Assembly (NCBI GenBank): GCA_002104905.1
Contig: MCFE01000871.1
Location: 1 to 29,276 of the forward strand
Direction: 5' to 3'
From: Basidiobolus meristosporus CBS 931.73
Lineage: Eukaryota; Basidiobolomycota; Basidiobolomycetes; Basidiobolales; Basidiobolaceae
DNA: 29,276 bases
Each line of letters opens with the position of its first letter. The first letter of the stretch is position 1. The position numbers were made by a program, and so were the translations under genes. Shown here in pieces: positions 21,916 through 29,276 of this stretch. The notes beneath the pieces were generated by a model. That model was given only the letters and a program-made list of their open reading frames with translations, was not told where the DNA came from and made no database searches.

Positions 21916-23450
21916 ATGTCTTCCTACCGTTCTAGTTATACTGTGCGCTCGAGAGCCTCCAGGGTTGCTGAGGGGGTCCTCTCTTCATCTCATAGAAGCA
22001 GCACACTTCACCTTCTAGCCAATGCATTCCCCGAGTAAGTCACCAACCCAGCATCGCCTCGAAGTTCCACGAGCTAACATGAGTTGTACATTGTAGTGCT
22101 GAGGATATTGTTGGCGAGGACTATCTGCGGCCCTCAGAATGCAGTATGTGCCTTCCGACCTCCTCCCAAGAAGGCTTTCTGGCTCCCGAGACAATCAACC
22201 CTGATGAAAAAACTTCTCTGCTCCAGGACCCACACGGCATGGACCTTTTGGACGAACCAACAAGCACCTTCTCCCAATCCGTATTCAACGCCGTGAATGT
22301 GTTGATGGGCCTTGCGATTTTATCGTTGCCGTATGCATTCAAGATTACCGGCTGGGTGCTTGGCTTGTTCATGCTACTGGTGTTTTGCCTGCTGACCCGC
22401 TACACCGCCATTTTGCTCCGCAAATGTCTGGACCTAGATCCGTCAATGCTTTCGCTTTCCGATGTAGGACATGCCGCATTTGGAAACAAAGGAAGAATTG
22501 GGATGGCTGTCCTATTGGTTGCTGAGCTCTTAGCTACCAGTGTGGCACTGTTGATGGTTCTCGCCGACTCCATCCATGCATTGTATCCCAACTTGGACTT
22601 GAACTTACTGAAGGTGATTGGTATTCTTGTTCTGATCCCCTCCACCTGGGTTCCGCTCGGCATCTTGGCGTACACCTCCATCATCGGTATCATCTCCACC
22701 ATTGCTCTGGTCGTTGTGGTTATCATCAACGGCCTTTCCACCACGGTGTCGCCAGGCTCGCTGCTTGTCCCAGCACCGACCAACCTCTGGCCCACCATGC
22801 CGATGTCGATTCCCATCAGCTTCGGTCTCTTGATGGCCGGGTTCGCGGGACATGCAGTGTTCGCCAGCATCTATCGCGACATGAAGTGCCCCGAGCGATT
22901 CCCCGCCGTGCTCAGATACTCGTATATGATCACATCCGTCGTGTATGTCGTGATGGCCGGTGGAGGCTATTTGATTTTTGGTAGCTCCGTCCAGCACGAA
23001 GTCATCGTGAACCTGGTGAACAATCCCCACTACAACCAGTTCCTCACACGCCTCGTGGTCTGGACCGTCGTGCTCAACCCCATCAGCAAGTTTGGACTCA
23101 CCCTCAACCCGGCCAACCTGATCCTGGAGGTGTTCTTCAGCAACGCGCCGTTCAACCTCAACATCAGAGCATCGAAGGCCCGTCGGATCGTGTTCCGCAC
23201 CATGCTGTGCCTGTTTGTGTGTCTGGTGGCGATCTTGATCCCCGGGTTCCACCGCGTCATGGCCTTGCTGGGATCGTTCTCGTGCTTTACTATTTCGGCC
23301 ATCTTCCCGATCATATGCCATCTCAAGCTATTCGGTAACCGCTTGTCACCGGCCCAGAAGACCTTAGACTGGTTCCTTGTAATCTTGTGCAGTATTCTTG
23401 CTCTCACTGGGACCGTGTGGTCGTTCCTTCCTGAGGAACTTCTCCAGTGA
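21916..23450 (+). CDS. AAAP-family amino-acid transporter, AVT1-like (paralogue A)
   Basis: Exons 21916-22034 and 22097-23450 (donor GTAAGT, acceptor TTGTAG) give 490 residues. A ~95-residue hydrophilic, Ser-rich cytosolic N-terminus precedes the Aa_trans domain, which opens with STFSQSVFNAVNVLMGLAIL and LPYAFKITGW, the classical AAAP first-helix motif, and continues through about 10-11 hydrophobic segments to the C-terminus. Related fungal AVT proteins exchange neutral amino acids for protons across the vacuolar membrane; direction and substrate here are not deducible. The downstream paralogue B has the same two-exon structure and an exon 2 of identical length. A CCATA-rich degenerate repeat follows the stop (23460-23495). 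Confidence 0.93.
22633..22926 (+). repeat. Near-identical tract 1 of transporter A (partner 24867-25160)
   Basis: By eye only two mismatches (22784 and 22826) over 294 bases at a constant offset of 2,234, abruptly bounded by diverged sequence on both sides. Confidence 0.85.
23002..23290 (+). repeat. Near-identical tract 2 of transporter A (partner 25236-25524)
   Basis: One mismatch was seen (CGCCTC versus CGTCTC) over 289 bases at the same offset. The 75 bases between the two tracts (22927-23001) carry many differences. Confidence 0.85.
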
Positions 23451-24141
23451 GTTGTATCATCAGCCATAGTCATAGCCATAACCGTAACCATAAGCCTAAT
23501 ATCGTCATACAGTTTCCACACATCACGCTTGTTTCATAAGTTTTCTTTGTGGTGTCGCTTGTACGTTTTCAATTTTCCCTTTTACATAAACTGCCTAATA
23601 TTTTTCAGCAAAAGCCTCTTAGTCCAACTAACTCGGCTATCTTGGGCGATCGAGCCAATGGCCAACTAGGTCATGGTATCCCGTTCAGTACAAGCCGAGT
23701 GTGTGGAGCTGCATGACCTGTAACTCTATAGTGAATCTCCTGGCAAGGCAATCATTAAGCCGGATTGGTGCACGTGCAGGGATTGGTATCGGCACAGTTG
23801 TAAGTGCCAACCACCTAACAGGAAGGTTTCCAATGAGCACTCCACCCATTCATGTATGAGCATGTCGCTACCATGGGCATGTGATCTTGGAAATAAGGTT
23901 ATAATTCGCTCCCTTTCCACCCACTGATCCACCATCCGCACACTATTTCTTCCCTGACCAACATCAGGATGATTTCAATTTTACCTCATTGTCGATTTTC
24001 GATTTGGGTTAAATATACCACAGGAATGGACATATGATCCCTATATAACAAGCGAGGCCTTCGAGTCGATAATTTGCTTCACGCGTCATTTATTTCGATA
24101 AGTAGATCACGCTTTTCAATTTTCTCAACACCACAGCAATC
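23451..24141. other. Spacer between transporter paralogues
   Basis: No gene is seen. It contains the CCATA-type simple repeat after paralogue A and, at 24042-24048, TATATAA 100 bases before the paralogue B start. Confidence 0.45.
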
Positions 24142-25687
24142 ATGTCTTCCTACAAATCGACCTACACCATTAGGTCGGCTCGCTCAAGAGCCTCTAGGGC
24201 AGTGGACAGCGCCTTATCCACCTCCCATAGGAGTTCTACTCTGCAGCTTCTTGCCACCGCCTTTCCTGAGTAAGTGCTTTCAGAGACAGTGCTGGACAAT
24301 TGGCCGTTCCTTGATGACTAATCTACTTCTCAGCCCCGAGGATATTGTAGGTGAGGAATATCTGCGGCCCACAGAATGTACCATGGGCCTTCCAACCACT
24401 TCAGAGCAGGTGGCCGAGCCCTCGCAAATGAAGAACCCGGAAACAAAGCCGTTGCTACCTATCCAGGACGAGTGCGAAGTATTTGACGAGCCTACAAGTA
24501 CCTTTTCTCAGTCAGTTTTCAACGCCGTGAATGTCCTTATGGGACTTGGCATCCTCTCTCTGCCATATGGCTTCAAGATCACTGGCTGGGTGCTCGGTTT
24601 ATTCATGCTACTTGTGTTCTGCTTGTTGACCCGCTACACCGCCATTTTACTACGCAAATGCCTAGACCTGAACCCGTCCATGATATCGCTTTCCGATGTG
24701 GGGTACGCGGCTTTTGGGAACAAAGGCAGAGTTGTCATGGCAGTTTTATTGGTGACTGAGCTACTTGCGGCTAGTGTGGCACTACTAATGGTGTTTGCTG
24801 ACTCGATTCAGGCACTATACCCCACATTGAACCTGAACATGCTCAAGGTTATAGGGGTAATAGTTTTGATCCCCTCCACCTGGGTTCCGCTCGGCATCTT
24901 GGCGTACACCTCCATCATCGGTATCATCTCCACCATTGCTCTGGTCGTTGTGGTTATCATCAACGGCCTTTCCACCACGGTGTCGCCAGGCTCGCTGCTT
25001 GTCCCAGCACCGACCAATCTCTGGCCCACCATGCCGATGTCGATTCCCATCAGCTTCGGCCTCTTGATGGCCGGGTTCGCGGGACATGCAGTGTTCGCCA
25101 GCATCTATCGCGACATGAAGTGCCCCGAGCGATTCCCCGCCGTGCTCAGATACTCGTATACGATCACGACTGTCATTTATCTCGTAATGGCCGGTGGAGG
25201 CTATTTAATGTTTGGTAGCTCCGTTCATCACGAAATCATCGTGAACCTGGTGAACAATCCCCACTACAACCAGTTCCTCACACGTCTCGTGGTCTGGACC
25301 GTCGTGCTCAACCCCATCAGCAAGTTTGGACTCACCCTCAACCCGGCCAACCTGATCCTGGAGGTGTTCTTCAGCAACGCGCCGTTCAACCTCAACATCA
25401 GAGCATCGAAGGCCCGTCGGATCGTGTTCCGCACCATGCTGTGCCTGTTTGTGTGTCTGGTGGCGATCTTGATCCCCGGGTTCCACCGCGTCATGGCCTT
25501 GCTGGGATCGTTCTCGTGCTTTACCATATCAGCCATTCTACCCCTGGCTTGCCACCTCCAGTTGTTCAAAGAGCAACTAGGAAGAAAGCAAAAATTCCTC
25601 GATTGGGCACTCATCATCATCTGCGCGATCTTGGCAGTGGTGGGCACGGTTTGGACCTTCCTTCCCAGCGAATGGATTGAATCGTAG
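24142..25687 (+). CDS. AAAP-family amino-acid transporter, AVT1-like (paralogue B)
   Basis: Exons 24142-24269 and 24334-25687 (donor GTAAGT, acceptor TTCTCAG) give 493 residues. The N-terminus MSSYKSTYTIRSARSRASRA, the FPD-PEDIVGEEYLRP segment across the splice site and the Aa_trans domain (FNAVNVLMGLGILSLPYGF) parallel paralogue A. Exon 2 has exactly the same length (1,354 bases), so the 450-residue parts align without net indels. N-terminal tails and the last ~45 residues differ most, while two interior tracts are almost identical at the DNA level. The two probably arose by tandem duplication and may differ in regulation or substrate. The start chosen is the ATG homologous to that of paralogue A. 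Confidence 0.93.
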
Positions 25688-26125
25688 ATGAAACCTCGCG
25701 CCAGTCCATCTCCATCTCCAGCCCCAACCCCACCATCTACATTCACATTGTACATATTGAAAACAACACATGTGGCAGAGGGAACTATCCCCACGCCTTC
25801 TATTCTATTCCAGTTGGCGCACGTAGCCTGACATACAATAAACCTGATTACCCTGTCTTATCGGCACTGCTGGCACCTCCTTTCTTATATGCACCGTTGG
25901 CGCACGTGCTCCGAGCTATTGGTGGGGTGCGCTGATGGATGCAAGATGCCTTGGTGATTCACGGATGGATGAACAATGCGGCCTCCGGGCGGGGCCACCA
26001 TACAAGCGTAAGACATACACCAAAAAGGGAATTTATTTCAGAGAAACGGTAAAAGTAGTTCAGTTAAGAAATACAAGTATATGAGTGTCGGGTAAAAGTG
26101 ATCATTGCAAGGGAAACCACGCAAT
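25688..26125. other. Convergent 3' spacer between transporter B and RPL17
   Basis: No gene is seen. A CCATCTC-type simple repeat follows the transporter stop. AATAAA on the plus strand near 25837 may end the transporter mRNA. TTTATT at 26032-26037 is AATAAA on the minus strand, ~90 bases past the RPL17 stop; another AATAAA overlaps that stop codon. Confidence 0.45.
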
Positions 26126-26680
26126 TTATTGGCGGCTGGCGACCAATCTCTTGCGAGCCAATTGGCGCTTGTTGAGCTTGGGTCCCTTAGAACCATCGTC
26201 TTCGCGCTTGACAGTAGAGTCCTCCTCGGACACGATGATCTCGATGTGGCAAGGAGAGCTCATGTAGGGGTTGATTCTACCGTGAGCGCGGTAGGTACGT
26301 CTACGTTGCTTGGGTGCTTGGTTGACTTGGATGTGCTTAACAATCAAGGCCTCAGTTTCCAAACCCTTGTTCTCGGCGTTGCTCTCGGCATTCTTGAGGA
26401 GACCCAACAAGAACTCGGCGGACTTGACGGGCCAGCGACCCTTGGTGGTGTTGAAAGCCTTGGCTTGGGCGCAACGACCAATACCACCGGCGAAACGGCG
26501 GAAAGGAATGCATTGCTTGTGGGCCTTGACATCCTCGAGGTAAGTGATGGCCTTTTGCAATTTCATACCGGAGATGGCAGCAGCAGCCTCACGGGTGTTC
26601 TTGAAGTGAACACGGAGGTAGGAACCGCGGGTTTGAGCGGACTTAGCACTGTTAGCAGGAGTGGCAGAGTATCTGACCAT
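26126..26680 (-). CDS. RPL17: 60S ribosomal protein uL22 (L17)
   Basis: Intronless frame of 184 residues, the normal eukaryotic length. The N-terminus [49 protein letters not shown], the [20 protein letters not shown] helix, the basic loop region [20 protein letters not shown] and a Lys/Arg-rich C-terminus all match eukaryotic uL22, which lines the polypeptide exit tunnel. Start is the ATG at 26680, directly upstream of VRYS; a CT-rich stretch ending in TTCTAG just before it could be a 5'-UTR splice acceptor. Divergent from HRD3. Confidence 0.97.
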   Translation of the reverse strand: MVRYSATPANSAKSAQTRGSYLRVHFKNTREAAAAISGMKLQKAITYLEDVKAHKQCIPFRRFAGGIGRCAQAKAFNTTKGRWPVKSAEFLLGLLKNAESNAENKGLETEALIVKHIQVNQAPKQRRRTYRAHGRINPYMSSPCHIEIIVSEEDSTVKREDDGSKGPKLNKRQLARKRLVASRQ

Positions 26681-27209
26681 ATTAACTTACTGACCTAGAA
26701 GGTAGGGCAAGGGCTTTAGTAAAACTGGATGGATGGAAACGTGGGCGGTGGGTGAGCTGCATTGGGAAGAAATCACCCGCTTCTATACTCGTTATCTACT
26801 TACCTACAAGGCGATGCTCGAATGGTATGGACAGTGGAAAGAGGGTGAAGCGATGTCCATCATAGAGACTATATCTGACACTAGCTCGAAAATTTCTGTA
26901 TTTTCACTGGCCCAAAAGAATCAGGGGCAGTGGAAAATTTTCATTTTCATCTCTGACCGAACATTGCGAAACGGTCTATTCCGGTACACACGAGCCATGT
27001 TATGAGATCCAAGTGTGGTGAAGCTTGATTGGGTAGATTAGGTACTTTGTAAAGATCATCCGATGGGCTATATTGCTGGACTTGCATTTCACAGTCCATC
27101 AAGTTGCTGACTTCAAAGGGCATTCACTCGACGCCCGTGGATACTATTAGTCCCAGAGCTTACTGACAAATCTCACACGCGAGCTAAACATTCCGTCGAT
27201 TTTTAAGAA
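26681..27209. other. Divergent RPL17/HRD3 promoter region
   Basis: No coding sequence is supported; the 90-codon frame at 26733-27005 has no recognisable similarity. No obvious TATA box or unfolded-protein-response element was identified by eye. Confidence 0.4.
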
Positions 27210-29276
27210 ATGAAGATATCGTGCAAAAGCTGCACGTTACTTCTGCTGCTTATAGGTAATGAGATCCCCCCCGTATCTTCGTAGCTTTAGTGTTGTTCAC
27301 TGATATTGTTCCTTCTGGCGCACCAGGCTGTACGATTTCGAGTCATGCCGAGGATGAGAGCATAGAGACTCCTAGGGAAGTTTCCTTCGAGGACGCTAAA
27401 CCAAATATCAGCCCCTACGATCAAGCCATGGCCCTATTGAAGTCCATGCCCAAAGATCGGGTGACGTTCAAAAGATCGAAACCCATCACCAATGGATTAT
27501 TTCAAAGTCAATTCCAGAAGCTCACTACTTTCCTATACAACCGCATATTCCATTCCGAGAACGGCGATTCCCTCCGTAAAGCACCTCACCCGAAACTCCA
27601 ACAAGCCGCCGCGTTGTTAGAGGCCGAGGCCAAGCTCGGCAATGCCGACGCAATCTTTACCCTCGCCGAGCTGAACTTTGTACGTGCCAACCGAGTGCTA
27701 CTCTGTGGCCTGTTCGTGCCTTCTCGTTTCATTCACGACTAATCACTGCCCCCTTGCATTTCAGTTTTCCTATTACGACTATCCTCGAAACCTCAAACTC
27801 GCCTTCGATTATTATTCCCAACTGGCCTCAGAGAAGGGCAACGCCACGGCTCAGAGAATGGTTGGCTTCATGTTCGCCACCGGGATCGGCAACGTGGTCG
27901 AGAGAGATCAGGGCAAAGTAAGTACAGTCTCGGATAGGCCCTTGTTGAACAGCCTCCCCCTTAACGATTGACATCTCGTCAGGCTTTGCTTTATTCTACC
28001 TTCGCTGCGTCGGGCGGGGATTATGAGGCACAGATGATGGTGGGCTTCCGTTATCTCATGGGCATCGGAGCCTCCAATAACTGTGAGAAAGCTGTGGAGC
28101 AATACAAGAAAGTGGCCGATAAAGGTCAGTATCAATGCAGTAGTGGTGGAATTCCCGGGCGACTAAACATTCTGCTCAGCTATGGAGTACTATCATTCCG
28201 GTGCTTCGAATAGACGGGTCCCTCCTTCTCCCAAGATACGCCTACCTGACGAGCATGGGGGTATTTATGGATACGCGCACAACGGAGGAAGTATCCATCG
28301 GGATCCTTCAGAGGTGGAGGATATCTTACAGTACACTCGGGAACTTGCCGAGCGCGGGGATATCCAGGCGCAAATCAGTCTGGCTCACATCTACTACAGC
28401 GGCGGCCATCACATTGAGCGGAACTACCGGAAGGCCTATAGGTACTATTACGATGTGGCCAATAGCCAGGTCAGGGATGCGTCGGATACAGAAACCAGCA
28501 AACTCATTGCTCAAGCCCGCGGGATGTTGGGGGAGATGTTTCGTCGTGGAGAGGGTGTCACGCAAGATGACGAGACTGCCTACGAATGGTACATACGAGG
28601 CGTACAACTGGTGAGTTAGTGTTTAGGTTACGTAATGCTTTGGATGCTAAGCATTTCCTAGGAGAGTCCTATCGCCAACAATGGCCTAGGTGACATGTAT
28701 TTGAAGGGGGTTGTAGTTGCCGAGGTAATCTTCCATTCCAGCATGGCTCTTCTGATGTTAATTCTAACAAACCGCGTCCATCCCCAAAGGATGCCGAACA
28801 AGCCAAGAAATATTTCGAAGTAGCCTCGTCAATGGGCTACCCTGAAGCCCATGTCAACCTCGGCCTGTTGCATCTGAGTAAGTGAAGACTGGGGAGTGTG
28901 AAATGTCCTGGAGGTGAACTCACATAGCTGCAATACATAGAGGCACCACAGCCAGACTACGCAAATGCCTACGCGCTATTCCTCAAAGCCTACGAAGGAC
29001 ACTATGTCCCCGCCTATTATCATCTGGCCGAGCTTATCCGCAAGGGGCATGTGGAGCAGCCTTGCTCAACTGTAGTGACTGTAAGTGCATCCTCGGATGG
29101 AATTCACCTTTGAACACCGAACTAAGTGGGCATTAGCTTTACAAAAATTTCGTGGAGCGAATGGACTGGTTACATTCGCCATTTCCAGACGCTCACCGTG
29201 CCTACAAGAAGGGTGATATCGAGACGGCATTCTTGCGGTATCTGATGGCCGCTGAGATGGGCTATGAGATCGGACA
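27210..29276 (+). CDS. HRD3: Sel1-repeat ERAD subunit HRD3/SEL1L (5' part, cut by window end)
   Basis: Nine exons are visible: 27210-27255, 27327-27679, 27765-27917, 27983-28124, 28180-28610, 28662-28724, 28790-28877, 28941-29080 and 29137-29276 (open). They give 518 residues so far with consistent phases. MKISCKSCTLLLLLIG is a signal peptide. Sel1-like repeats follow, for example AQRMVGFMFATGIG, AQMMVGFRYLMGIG, AQISLAHIYYSGG, ARGMLGEMFRRGEGV, NGLGDMYLKG and AHVNLGLLHL. The last exon (HRAYKKGDIETAFLRYLMAA) matches the HRD3/SEL1L core. HRD3 is the ER-luminal partner of the HRD1 ubiquitin ligase that recruits misfolded glycoproteins. The C-terminal transmembrane anchor would lie beyond the window. 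The first intron has three in-frame acceptor options (27284, 27290, 27326); the last gives a typical 71-bp intron. Confidence 0.9.

Noticed and set aside
22605-23321. Minus-strand frame of 238 codons, repeated opposite paralogue B
   Set aside because: It is the antisense of the converted transporter tracts; its duplication simply reflects the sense-strand identity.

Overview
The window is nuclear DNA of a fungus. Evidence: a fused LeuC-LeuD isopropylmalate isomerase, a cytochrome b5 / acyl-CoA dehydrogenase fusion, GT-AG introns mostly of 55-150 bp with CTAAC-like branch sites, AATAAA signals after stop codons and TATA boxes before several starts. Intron-rich MAP1 and HRD3 genes and the gene content would suit an early-diverging (non-Dikarya) lineage, but that placement is a guess.

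Layout. 1-6.5 kb is gene-poor and partly AT-rich. It holds one supported gene, a two-exon 2-oxoglutarate/Fe(II) dioxygenase of TET/JBP-like appearance (minus), then a desert of about 3.7 kb with a nested inverted repeat. 6.5-12.6 kb carries three minus-strand genes: a secreted, highly acidic Ser/Asp/Glu/Gly-rich protein, LEU1, and a cytosolic-type aspartate aminotransferase (AAT). 12.4-15 kb holds a degenerate tandem duplication: the divergent AAT / acyl-CoA dehydrogenase pair was duplicated, and each copy lost the opposite partner. 14.5-17.1 kb: cytochrome b5-acyl-CoA dehydrogenase and a universal stress protein (plus). 17.7-21.1 kb: a translation and ribosome-biogenesis block with RPL38 (minus), a LYAR-type zinc-finger protein (minus) and an 11-exon methionine aminopeptidase 1 (plus), the last two sharing a T-tract-rich divergent promoter. 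21.9-25.7 kb: tandem AAAP-family amino-acid transporter paralogues with near-identical tracts that look like gene conversion. 26.1 kb to the end: RPL17 (minus) and, divergently, the 5' part of the ERAD gene HRD3/SEL1L, cut by the window edge.

How they fit: LEU1, AAT and the two transporters are amino-acid metabolism genes, and LEU1 has Gcn4-type sites upstream. RPL38, RPL17, LYAR and MAP1 serve ribosomes and nascent proteins. I found no operon-like or defence-type system. The most unusual items are the reciprocal gene loss in the AAT/ACAD duplication, the transporter gene conversion, the TET/JBP-like dioxygenase and the acidic secreted protein. All exon boundaries were derived by hand from reading frame, splice consensus and family knowledge.
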